From Labilithrix sp. (GTDB taxonomy: Bacteria > Myxococcota > Polyangia > Polyangiales > Polyangiaceae): DNA of 58,150 nt. Position numbers and translations under genes: made by a program. Below are positions 46,487-54,606 of this stretch, in pieces. Below the pieces are notes generated by a model. It saw nothing but the letters and a program-made list of their open reading frames with translations, had not been told where the DNA came from and made no database searches. How positions within the stretch are numbered: the stretch's first letter is position 1; the number at the start of each line of letters is the position of its first letter. The stretch lies in assembly GCA_028287035.1 (NCBI GenBank), contig JAQBQL010000189.1, positions 1 through 58,150 of the forward strand, in the 5' to 3' direction.

Positions 46487-46672
46487 TCACTCCTGTCCGG
46501 ACGCCGGCGGGCCCGCGTACCCGACCTCGGTGACGGACGCCGCCTGGTCGGGCTCGATGGGCGCCGTCGCCTTGTCCGCGTCCTTCTGAACGGGAGCTTC
46601 GCTCGCCTCGGCCGCGTGGTGGGCAGCGTCGGGAAGGCCGGCGCCCTGCGATCCGCTCGACTTGGGATCCAT
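46487..46672 (-). CDS. Small acidic disordered protein
   Basis: A 61-aa protein (MDPKSSGSQGAGLPDAAHHA) rich in Ala, Glu, Pro and Asp with no hydrophobic core. It looks like an intrinsically disordered stress protein. It stops 4 bp before the yihY-like ATG and is the first gene after a sigma54-like promoter. No ribosome binding site is strong. Confidence 0.6.
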   Translation of the reverse strand: MDPKSSGSQGAGLPDAAHHAAEASEAPVQKDADKATAPIEPDQAASVTEVGYAGPPASGQE

Positions 46673-46721
46673 GATTGTTTTCCGTCCGTTGATGGTGGGA
46701 GAGGGAGGGGGACACCGCCGG

Positions 46722-46739
46722 GTTGCAACCACCGTTCCT
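46722..46739 (-). promoter_or_regulatory. Sigma54-like promoter of the small protein/yihY operon
   Basis: On the minus strand AGGAACGGTGGTTGCAAC: GG at 46738-46737, N10, GC at 46726-46725; -12 is TTGCA (consensus) and -24 is GGAACG, one change from GGCACG. CGGTGGTTGCAAC is identical to the same part of the DUF6600-like promoter at 28284. Start near 46713, about 40 nt before the ATG at 46672. Confidence 0.6.
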
Positions 46740-46746
46740 CTGCCCT

Positions 46747-47505
46747 ATGGGCAGAGGCGTGTCCTCGTTCCGCGTGATGACGTACAACGTGCACCGGTGC
46801 GTCGGCCTCCGCGGCCGCGACACCACGCGCGACGTGGCGGAGGTCTGCCGGGCGGCGAGCGCCGACATCATCGCGCTCCAGGAGCTCGACGCGCCGGAGA
46901 CCGACGCGGACGAGGGAGCGCATCATGCGCGCGACATCGCCGCGGAGCTCGGCATGAAGCTGCTCTTCTGCCGCACGTTCCGCCGGAACGTCGGCTTCTA
47001 CGGGCACGCGCTCCTGAGCCGGACCGAGCTCGCGCTGAAGCGCGTGACGACGTTCGCCTCGACGCACGCCGATAGCGAGCCGCGCGGCGCGATCTGGGCG
47101 CGCACCACGCTGCCCTCGGGGCAGTCGGTCGACGTCATCAGCACGCACCTCGGCGTCCGCCGGAGCGAGCGCGCGCTGCAGTCGCAGGAGCTGCTCGGCA
47201 AGGACTGGCTCGCCAGCCCCGAGATGGGGGTTCCCCACCTGCTCTGCGGCGACTTCAACGCCGTGCCCCGCGGCGTCACCTACCGGCGCTTCACGTCGCA
47301 GCTTCGCGACGCCCAGCGAGCCATCAAGGGACACCGGCCTCGCCCCACGTTCCCGAGCAAGCTGCCGGTCGTGCGCCTGGACCACGTCTTCGTGTCGGAG
47401 AAGCTCGAAGTGCGCGCGGCGTCCGTCCCCTACGATGGGACGTCACGCCGCGCCTCCGATCACCTGCCACTCATCGTGGACCTCGCGCTCCTGCCCGGTA
47501 CCTGA
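46747..47505 (+). CDS. Endonuclease/exonuclease/phosphatase family protein
   Basis: A 252-aa metal-dependent hydrolase of the EEP fold: MTYNVHRCVGLRG, IIALQELD, DVISTHLGV, LLCGDFNAVP, FVSEKLEV and RRASDHLPLIVDL give all catalytic blocks (Asn, Glu, Asp, Asn, Asp-His). Without a signal peptide it is probably cytoplasmic; targets may be DNA, nucleotides or phospholipids. The ATG at 46747 is used; an in-frame upstream TTG at 46723 is less likely. Confidence 0.9.
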   Translation: MGRGVSSFRVMTYNVHRCVGLRGRDTTRDVAEVCRAASADIIALQELDAPETDADEGAHHARDIAAELGMKLLFCRTFRRNVGFYGHALLSRTELALKRVTTFASTHADSEPRGAIWARTTLPSGQSVDVISTHLGVRRSERALQSQELLGKDWLASPEMGVPHLLCGDFNAVPRGVTYRRFTSQLRDAQRAIKGHRPRPTFPSKLPVVRLDHVFVSEKLEVRAASVPYDGTSRRASDHLPLIVDLALLPGT

Positions 47506-47531
47506 AGGTCCGAGCAGCGAGCGCTCACGCC

Positions 47532-47909
47532 TCAGCTGGGGTGGTTTGCGTCATTGCCAGCGGCGGTGCCGCTGGCCTCGCCGAGGCGGTTCTGGAACTC
47601 GCCAAGGAACTCGCCGGCGATCCGCTTGGCGTGCGTGCCGAGCGTCTCGCTGACGAGGGTGCCCACCGCGGTGAACACGATGAAGCGGGTGAGCTTCGAC
47701 CCGAGGAGGAGGCCGAGGCCGAGGCCCACGACGCCCGCCGCGACCGGAACGAGATAGGGGCGATCGCGGAACACGACCTCCGCCTGATCCCGAACGTTCT
47801 CGACGAGATCCTTCACGTGTTCGACGCGGTCGCGGAGCTCCGCGCCCAGGTCGTCGGTCTCGGCCTTCAGCTTCTTCGTCGTGTTCTGCGCAGCAGTCGT
47901 CTGGTTCAT
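47532..47909 (-). CDS. DUF883/ElaB-like membrane protein
   Basis: A 125-aa protein: a coiled-coil/helical N terminus (LRDRVEHVKDLVENVRDQ), a C-terminal membrane segment (LVPVAAGVVGLGLGLLLGSK) and a helical tail. The pattern is that of DUF883/ElaB ribosome-associated or stress membrane anchors. It starts at 47909 behind a sigma54-like promoter that overlaps the 3' end of the Cys-rich gene. Confidence 0.75.
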   Translation of the reverse strand: MNQTTAAQNTTKKLKAETDDLGAELRDRVEHVKDLVENVRDQAEVVFRDRPYLVPVAAGVVGLGLGLLLGSKLTRFIVFTAVGTLVSETLGTHAKRIAGEFLGEFQNRLGEASGTAAGNDANHPS

Positions 47910-47934
47910 GATCGGGAGCCTTTCGGCGGCTGAC

Positions 47935-48831
47935 TCAGCGGTCGCCGCGTCGGGCCCTTCGTGCAAGCACCGCGCCGACCGCGCCGAGGGCAATCGCCGC
48001 AGGCGCGAAAGGCGCGCTGCCCGATCCGCCGGCCGGCGTCGACGTGGAGCACGCGGAGGCGCTCGCCGAGGCTTCCGCCGAGCACTCGTTCCCGGTGCAG
48101 TCGGCGGACGCGTCGGCCGAGAACTTGAGGTTCAGGATCGCGTTCAGGGCGTCGGCGCAGTTCTTCAGGTTGTTGCCGCTGTCGACGAAGTTGCCGTCGC
48201 AGAAGATGGCGCCTTCGGGCTTCTTGCACTGCACGTCGCAGCCGCCCTTCACCGTCGCCTCGCACGAGGGGAACTCGAACTTGGCCTGGCAGTCGATCTG
48301 ACACTTGGCCGAGGCCTTGGCGGAGCAGGAGCCGCTGCACGACGCCTTGCACTTGGCGTCGCACGTGGCGCTCGGCGGCGTCCCCGTGCACTTCGCGCTG
48401 CACTTCGCGCTGCAGTTCGAGGAGCACGACGCCTTGCAGCTGGCCTGGGCCTCGCTGCCGCTCGCCTGACCCGAGCACTCGCCCTCGCAGTCGACGTTGC
48501 AGCTGCCCGAGCAGTCGGCGTTGCAGTCGAGGCTGCCGGGGTCGGCGGTGCACTTGCCGCTGCACGAAGCCTCGCAGCTTCCCGAGCAGCTGGCGTCCAC
48601 GGTGGCGGAGCACTCGCCGTCACACGAGATCTGCGCCTTGCCCTGGCAGGCGGCCTTCACCGTGACCGGCGTGCACTGGGCCGAGCACGCAGCATCGACC
48701 TTCACCTCGCATCGAGCGTCGGCTTTGACGTCGATGTTTCCGCAGGCCTCGAGCCCCGCATGGGCGAGGCGGGGAGCGAGCATCACGAGAGGAGCGACCG
48801 TAAGAAATGCGATGGTCAAGCGACGAAACAT
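47935..48831 (-). CDS. Cys-rich exported protein with MYXO-CTERM-like tail
   Basis: A 298-aa protein: signal peptide (residues 1-25, APRLAHA), then repeats with Cys every three to six residues (CSGSCEASCSGKC, CNADCSGSCNVDCEGEC). I count 35 cysteines. The C terminus has SACSTSTP, Gly/Ser, a hydrophobic stretch (AAIALGAVGAVLA) and RRARR, the layout of MYXO-CTERM sorting tails. It would be a disulfide-rich, surface-anchored protein. AGGAGG at 8 nt decides the ATG at 48831. Confidence 0.85.
   Translation of the reverse strand: MFRRLTIAFLTVAPLVMLAPRLAHAGLEACGNIDVKADARCEVKVDAACSAQCTPVTVKAACQGKAQISCDGECSATVDASCSGSCEASCSGKCTADPGSLDCNADCSGSCNVDCEGECSGQASGSEAQASCKASCSSNCSAKCSAKCTGTPPSATCDAKCKASCSGSCSAKASAKCQIDCQAKFEFPSCEATVKGGCDVQCKKPEGAIFCDGNFVDSGNNLKNCADALNAILNLKFSADASADCTGNECSAEASASASACSTSTPAGGSGSAPFAPAAIALGAVGAVLARRARRGDR
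47961..47977 (-). promoter_or_regulatory. Sigma54-like promoter of the DUF883-like gene
   Basis: On the minus strand CGGCGCGGTGCTTGCAC: GG at 47976-47975, N10, GC at 47964-47963; -24 GGCGCG (one change) and -12 TTGCA. The start would be near 47951, 42 nt before the ATG at 47909. It lies within the last codons of the Cys-rich gene. Confidence 0.5.
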
Positions 48832-49004
48832 TCGAAGAACCTCCTGCCCGGTATTCGCCGAGCGCACCACGAAGCAAACCACACCCTCGGCCGAGGACGC
48901 GACTCCGGTTCGACGGTCGCGACGGCCATCCATTCGCGCGGCCATGTCGCACCGTGCGCGATCGTCGTCGAGGTGAGCGTACGACCGTCTATCCTGGCCG
49001 CCGG

Positions 49005-51428
49005 ATGGGGAGGGGCACACGGACGAGGGTTCTGGGCGCGGTCCTTGCCGCGTCGTGCGTGGCGTCCGCGCTGACCACCGCCTCCGCAAAGGCGGACGAC
49101 CATCCGCCGAAGGACGCGACCGGGGACGTCGTCGTGCCGCCGCGTCTGCTCGGCGCGGTGCAGGCCGGGTACCCGGAGGGTGCGGAAGGCAGCGCGTCCG
49201 TGATGGTCGGGGTGACGGTGGGCGCGGAGGGAAACGTGCAGGATGCACGCGTCCTCGAAGGTGCCGAGCCGTTCGCGCAGCAAGCGCTCGAGGCGGTGCG
49301 GAGCGCGCGCTTCGTGCCGGCGACGCGCGGCGGCCGTCCCATCGCGGCGACCATCCGCTTCCGGGTCGACTTCGCGAAGGCGGCGGCGCCCGAGCCGGTC
49401 GCGCCGCTCGCGGACCCTGCGCCCGTCGTCACCACCACCGGCGTCGCCGAGCCCGCGGACGCTCCGCCTGCACCGCCGCTGGACCCGCCGGGCGTCGTGC
49501 TCGTTCGCGGCGGGAAGGCCGCGGCCGGCGCGCCGATCGCCGACACGCTCGCGCGCACCGAGGTGAGGCAGCTGCCCGGCGCGTTCGGCGACCCGTTCCG
49601 CGCGCTGGAGGTGGCTCCAGGCGTGACGCCCATCGTGAGCGGGCTGCCCTACTTCTACGTGCGCGGCGCGCCGCCCGGAAACGTCGGCTACTACTTCGAC
49701 GGGGTCCGCGTTCCGTACCTGTTCCACTTCGGGCTCGGGCCCGGGGTCATCCAGCCCTCGCTCGTCGCGCGCACCGACATCCACAAGGGCGGTTACCCCG
49801 CGGCGCTCGGACGCTTCGCGGGCGGGATCGTCGACGCGGCCGCCACGGCGCCCGCCACGGAGATCCACGGGGAGGCGCAGCTTCGCATCATCGACGGCGG
49901 CGGGGTCGTGGAGGCGCCGTTCGCGAATGGCCGCGGGGCGGCGCTCGTCGGCGGCCGGTACTCGTACACCTCCGCCCTGTTCTCGCTGCTCGATGCGAAG
50001 ACCTCGCTCGACTACCGCGACTACCAGGCGCGCGTCAGCTACGCGCTCGGGGAAGACGACAGCATCTCGCTGCTGGTGTTCGGCGCCTACGATCGCGCCA
50101 CGCAGCGCACCACGCCCGATCGCGACACCATCGCAGCGGCGACCGGCAACGCGCCGCGCCCCACCGACGCGCCGCGCGAGATCGAGATCGTGCTCTTCGC
50201 CTCCGAGTTCCACCGCGCCGATCTCCGCTGGGACCACGCGCTGCGGGGCGGCGGTCACATGCGCGTCGCCACGACGGTGGGCTTCGACCGCACCAGGCTC
50301 GAAGCCCGGCGCGCCGCGGAGGACCTGATGACCGCCGCCCGCTTCGAGCTTGAGCAGCCGATCGGCAAGCGGGTGCTCGTGCGCGGCGGCGCCGACGTGG
50401 TCGTCGATCGCTATCATGCCGACAGCCTGCCCCTCTTCTCGGACGACGACGACGTCGTGGCTCGGCAGGAGAAGATCTTCGCCGAGCGGACCGACTTCGC
50501 GACGGGGTTGCATCTCGACGCGGTCCTCGGCGTCACCGATCGCATCGAGGTCACGCCGGGGGTCCGTCTCGACGTCTACGGCTCGGACCACGCGCGCGCC
50601 GTCGGCATCGATCCGCGGCTGACCGCGCGGTTCTTCGTGAACGACAAGGTCCGCATCGTCCACGCCTACGGGCTCGTGACCCAGCCGCCGTCGACGCCCA
50701 TCGCGCTTCCCGCCGCCACGATCGCGCGGCTCGAGGGAGGTCTCCAGCGCGCCGCCCAGACGAGCGCCGGGGTCGAGGTCGACCTGCCGTCCGACGTCTC
50801 CGCGTCCGTCACCGCGTTCCACCAGGCCTTCTACGATCTGAACGACGCGCTCGGCACGTCGCAGGTCGAGATCGTCGACATCGAGAAGAGCGACGCGCTC
50901 GTCGGCAAGACGCGCGGCTCGGCCTACGGGCTCGAGGTCGGCGTGCGCCGCAAGCTCTCGCGCCGGGTGGGGGGCTTCCTCTCCTACACACTCTCCCGGT
51001 CGGAGCGGCACGACGGCGGACGAACGTACCTGTCCTCCTACGACCGTCCGCACGTGCTGAACCTGGCGCTCTCGGTCGACCTCGGTCGGCACTGGCGGGC
51101 GGGCGGCCGCTTCGTCTTCTACACGGGCGGTCCGCAGTACCCGGAGGCGCCCGACTACGCCGGCCAGCGCGTCGGGGTTCCTCCCTCGCGCGCGCCCGAC
51201 TTCGTCCGTCTCGACGCTCGGCTCGAGAAGCGCTGGTCGGTCGGCGCGCGCGGCTACGTATCGTTCGTCGTCGAGGCGCTGAACGCGACGCTCTCCACCG
51301 AGACGACCGGCTACCGGTGCCAGCGGCAGCTGCCCGATCCGGGCTCCGGCCGCCCAGCGCCGCAGTGCTATGCCCGTACGTTCGGCCCGGTGAGCATCCC
51401 GAGCATCGGGCTCGAGGGAGGATTCTGA
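49005..51428 (+). CDS. TonB-domain / TonB-dependent receptor fusion
   Basis: An 807-aa outer membrane receptor. After a signal peptide (residues 1-30) residues about 48-118 form a TonB C-terminal domain (YPEGAEGSASVMVGVTVGAE, ALEAVRSARFVPATRGGRPI), which is normally on the energy transducer. A Pro/Ala linker, then the plug (FRALEVAPGVTPIVSGLPYF, YVRGAPPGNVGYYFDGVRVPY) and a beta-barrel follow; the C-terminal Phe is typical. Ligand unknown (metal, siderophore or vitamin). A TATCCT box ends 9 nt before the ATG. It overlaps the next lipoprotein gene by 1 bp (TGATG). Confidence 0.92.
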   Translation: MGRGTRTRVLGAVLAASCVASALTTASAKADDHPPKDATGDVVVPPRLLGAVQAGYPEGAEGSASVMVGVTVGAEGNVQDARVLEGAEPFAQQALEAVRSARFVPATRGGRPIAATIRFRVDFAKAAAPEPVAPLADPAPVVTTTGVAEPADAPPAPPLDPPGVVLVRGGKAAAGAPIADTLARTEVRQLPGAFGDPFRALEVAPGVTPIVSGLPYFYVRGAPPGNVGYYFDGVRVPYLFHFGLGPGVIQPSLVARTDIHKGGYPAALGRFAGGIVDAAATAPATEIHGEAQLRIIDGGGVVEAPFANGRGAALVGGRYSYTSALFSLLDAKTSLDYRDYQARVSYALGEDDSISLLVFGAYDRATQRTTPDRDTIAAATGNAPRPTDAPREIEIVLFASEFHRADLRWDHALRGGGHMRVATTVGFDRTRLEARRAAEDLMTAARFELEQPIGKRVLVRGGADVVVDRYHADSLPLFSDDDDVVARQEKIFAERTDFATGLHLDAVLGVTDRIEVTPGVRLDVYGSDHARAVGIDPRLTARFFVNDKVRIVHAYGLVTQPPSTPIALPAATIARLEGGLQRAAQTSAGVEVDLPSDVSASVTAFHQAFYDLNDALGTSQVEIVDIEKSDALVGKTRGSAYGLEVGVRRKLSRRVGGFLSYTLSRSERHDGGRTYLSSYDRPHVLNLALSVDLGRHWRAGGRFVFYTGGPQYPEAPDYAGQRVGVPPSRAPDFVRLDARLEKRWSVGARGYVSFVVEALNATLSTETTGYRCQRQLPDPGSGRPAPQCYARTFGPVSIPSIGLEGGF

Positions 51429-52321
51429 TGCGCCGCTCGCTCCTCGTGCTCCTCGGTGGCCTCACGATGGTGACTGCCGCCTGCGTGCCGGCGGACGAGG
51501 CCCTCGTGCTCGGCTCGGCGCAGTTCACGGTCACCGGCCGCGCATCGCCGCGTGACTTCGCCACCGCTGACGCGTGGAGCGTGCACGTCGAGCGGTTCGT
51601 CCTCGCGTTCCGCACGATGACCATCGTGAACCTCGAGGACTCGGAGCAGTGCTCGTACCGGGGGCGCGGCGCGGCCTCGAACGTGGTGTTCGACGGCGTC
51701 ACCGGCAGCGTCGTGCAGGCGTTCAACGGCATCAAGCCAGGTCGCTGCCCGGACGTCGGCCTGCGCCTGCGCCCTCCCGACGACTACACGCAGGTGGGGG
51801 AGGGCGCGTCGCCCGACGATCTCGCGGCCCTGCTGGCGGGGACGCCGGCGCACGCCATCCTCTTCGCGAGCGCCGACGAGCTCCCGCGGCCCTTCGACGA
51901 GCCGGGACGCGAGCTGCTCCACAAGCGCATCGTGCTCCGGTTCGACAGCGGCCGCACGAGCTCGGCGTTCGGGGGCTGCCGCGACGCCATCCGCGGCGCG
52001 CGGATCGATCCCGGCGCCCGCGACGCCACCTTCGTCGCCTTCAGCACCGCCGCGTTCTTCCGCGACGCGCTCTCGTCGTCGGCCTCCCTTCGCTTCGAGC
52101 CCTTCGCTGCGGCCGATGCGGACGAGGACGGCCTCGTCACGATGGACGAGCTCGACGCCTACCCGCTGTCCGCCGCGCCGGGCCCGTTCTACGAGCTCGC
52201 TTCCGGATCACGCAGCGGGTCGTTCGGTGACTACGTCCGCGCGCAGTTCCAGCTGTCCGTGACCTTCGGCAACGGCGGCCTGTGCAACGGGCTCGATCCC
52301 GGCGCGCGGGTCGACGAGTGA
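51428..52321 (+). CDS. Lipoprotein with EF-hand loop
   Basis: A 297-aa lipoprotein (VTAACVP lipobox). Most of it is beta-rich (FVLAFRTMTIVNLEDSEQC) and unassigned. DADEDGLVTMDE near residues 234-245 is a full EF-hand calcium loop (Asp1, Asp3, Asp5, Gly6, Glu12). Overlap with the receptor gene (TGATG) suggests the two act together in uptake or sensing at the outer membrane. Convergent with the PEGA kinase gene, 4 bp apart. Confidence 0.82.
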   Translation: MRRSLLVLLGGLTMVTAACVPADEALVLGSAQFTVTGRASPRDFATADAWSVHVERFVLAFRTMTIVNLEDSEQCSYRGRGAASNVVFDGVTGSVVQAFNGIKPGRCPDVGLRLRPPDDYTQVGEGASPDDLAALLAGTPAHAILFASADELPRPFDEPGRELLHKRIVLRFDSGRTSSAFGGCRDAIRGARIDPGARDATFVAFSTAAFFRDALSSSASLRFEPFAAADADEDGLVTMDELDAYPLSAAPGPFYELASGSRSGSFGDYVRAQFQLSVTFGNGGLCNGLDPGARVDE

Positions 52322-52325
52322 GCGG

Positions 52326-54491
52326 CTAGAGCGTGAAGCGGTAGCGCGCGGTGCCGTCGGCGGTGACCGGCACCGTCGCCGACTGCATCTTCCCGTCGGG
52401 CGTCGTGCAGGTGACCTTGTGCGGGCCGGCGGGAAGCTCGATGCCGGCGACCGGCGTCGCGCCGCGGGTCGCGCCGTCGATGGTGACGTTGCACCAGCCG
52501 CCCGACGCGCCGACGTTGATCTTGCCGACGCCGCCTGCGCTGGTCACGGCCGGCGCAGGCCCGCCGGTCGCCTTTCCTGCCGCGTGCCTGATCTCGGGCG
52601 CCTTCTCGAGTGTGACCTCGAGGCGCTTCGTCTCCATCGGGTTGCCGCTGAAGCTGAGCGTCTGCTCGACGAACCCGGGCGCGCTAACCACCAGCTTGTG
52701 GGAGACGCTCGAGGTGATCCCCTCGATGCGCGGCCCGCTCACCGGCTTGCCGTCGACCGCGAACGCCGCCGCCGCGCTCTCGGGCGCGACCTTCACGTCG
52801 GCCACGACCGAGCCACGCTTGAGGCTCGAGTGCACCTTCGCGGGCTCGTCGGCCTTCAGCGTGAGCTGCTCGCGCGACTGCTCGAACCCGTCGAGCGTGA
52901 GCTTCACGTCGAGCGGAACGGCGGTGGGCAGCGCGGTGATGGTGGCGGGCGTCACCTCGGCGCGCAGGTCGCCGTTGATCCAGATCGACGCGCCGGGCGG
53001 ATCGCTCTCGAGCGTGATGGCGCCCTTCACGACCGCCGGCGTCGCGGACGCGCCGGTCGTGGCGAGCGTCGACGCGGACGCCGGGTCCTTGCGGGTGGCG
53101 AGATAGCCGGCCGTGCCGCCGACTGCCGCCAGGAGAAGCACGCCTCCGAGCGCGCCCATCGCGAGACCGGCGCCGCGCGATCGGTGTGGCTGGGCCGCGA
53201 TGTCCGTCAGCGTTCGCGCCGCGGCGGGCATGCTGTTCGTGCTCGCCGCGTGGCGACCGCTCGCGTCGACGTCGCCCTGGCCGTCGTGGGCGGTCATGGC
53301 GTGCTGCATCTCGATGATGTCGGCGAGCTGCTTGCCCTGGAGGAGCATCTCCTTCTGGAGGGCCAGCTTGTCCTCGAAGAGCGCCTGCATGAACTGGTTC
53401 AGCGCGATGTGCGAGACCGCGATCTGGTGCTGGCGCACGAACGTCTCGAGATCGGCCTGCATCTCGCGCGCGGACTGGTACCGGTCGCGTGCGTCCTTCG
53501 CGAGCGACTTCATGACGATCGCCTCGAGCCCCGGCGGGTAGTCGGCGCGCACGTCCCTCGGACGCGGGTAGTCACGCTCGCAGATCAGCCGGAGGGTCTC
53601 GTACTCGCTCGACCCGCGGAAGAGGCGCTTGCCGGTCGTGAGCTCGAAGAGCATCACGCCCGTGGAGAAGACGTCGCTCCGGGCGTCGATCACCTCGCCA
53701 CGCGCCTGCTCGGGCGACATGTACGGGACCTTTCCCTTCAGCTTCCCGCTCTTCGTCGACTCGCCGCTCCGGTTGTCACTCTTCGCGATCCCGAAGTCGA
53801 CGATCTTCACGTCGCCGGTGAACGTGACGACGACGTTCTGGGGGGAGATGTCCCGGTGCACGATGTTGAGCGCCGAGCCATCGAGCTCGTGCTTCTCGTG
53901 GGCGTACGAGAGGCCCGCGCACATGCCGAGGACGATCGCGAGCGCGTGCTCGAGCGGGAACTCGAGGACGTCCTTCTTCTTCATCTGCCGCACGATCGAG
54001 CGGAGGTCCTCGCCGTGGACGTGCTCCATCGCGATGAAGTACTGGCCGTCCTGCTGACCGACGTCGAAGATCTGGACGATGTTGGGATGCGAGAGCGTCG
54101 CCGCGATGCGGGCCTCGTGGAGGAGCATCTCGATGAACGCGCGGTCCTGGTTCATCGACGGCAGGATGCGCTTGATGACGAGCAGCTTCTCGAAGCCGGC
54201 GACGCTCTTCTGGATGGCGAGGAAGAGCTCCGCCATGCCGCCCGTCGCGAGCTTCCGGATCAGCGTGTACTTGCCGAAGCGAGACGGCATGCCGTCCATC
54301 CCGAACGCCTCGTGCGAATCGCCTTCCAGCTGCGCGCCCTGGCCGTGCACCGGACCGCCCTGACCCTGCGCGTGAGCGGCGTTGAGCCGGCCCGCGCTGG
54401 CGCTGGCGAGAAGATGCCCGCTGACCGGCGCACCACCATCCTCACGGGCGACCCGCGGCACGGACGGGGGCGACGACGGAGCCTGAGACAT
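52326..54491 (-). CDS. Ser/Thr protein kinase with PEGA-like domains
   Basis: A 721-aa transmembrane kinase. Residues about 70-350 form the kinase (KLATGGMAELFLA, VHRDISPQNVVV, VDFGIAKS, YMSPEQARGE), followed by a helical region, one membrane segment (GLAMGALGGVLLLAAVGGTA), and a periplasmic part with PEGA-like repeats (SDPPGASIWINGDLRAEVTP, RIEGITSSVSHKLVVSAPGF, GWCNVTIDGATRGATPVAGI). The HRD and DFG motifs are intact. It is a candidate upstream partner for the FHA domain of the sigma54 activator at 31061-33013. Its 5' region has CTAGG/CCTAG inverted repeats near the start. Confidence 0.94.
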   Translation of the reverse strand: MSQAPSSPPSVPRVAREDGGAPVSGHLLASASAGRLNAAHAQGQGGPVHGQGAQLEGDSHEAFGMDGMPSRFGKYTLIRKLATGGMAELFLAIQKSVAGFEKLLVIKRILPSMNQDRAFIEMLLHEARIAATLSHPNIVQIFDVGQQDGQYFIAMEHVHGEDLRSIVRQMKKKDVLEFPLEHALAIVLGMCAGLSYAHEKHELDGSALNIVHRDISPQNVVVTFTGDVKIVDFGIAKSDNRSGESTKSGKLKGKVPYMSPEQARGEVIDARSDVFSTGVMLFELTTGKRLFRGSSEYETLRLICERDYPRPRDVRADYPPGLEAIVMKSLAKDARDRYQSAREMQADLETFVRQHQIAVSHIALNQFMQALFEDKLALQKEMLLQGKQLADIIEMQHAMTAHDGQGDVDASGRHAASTNSMPAAARTLTDIAAQPHRSRGAGLAMGALGGVLLLAAVGGTAGYLATRKDPASASTLATTGASATPAVVKGAITLESDPPGASIWINGDLRAEVTPATITALPTAVPLDVKLTLDGFEQSREQLTLKADEPAKVHSSLKRGSVVADVKVAPESAAAAFAVDGKPVSGPRIEGITSSVSHKLVVSAPGFVEQTLSFSGNPMETKRLEVTLEKAPEIRHAAGKATGGPAPAVTSAGGVGKINVGASGGWCNVTIDGATRGATPVAGIELPAGPHKVTCTTPDGKMQSATVPVTADGTARYRFTL

Positions 54492-54606
54492 CCTAGGAAA
54501 ACCCTAGTCTGCAGCCGGAAGTGGGTCAATCGTGGGAGCGCCCGGAAACACCCGCCCCGCCGATTCTGCTACGACGTCACGAGGCGTGTGCGCCGCTGTA
54601 AGCCGC

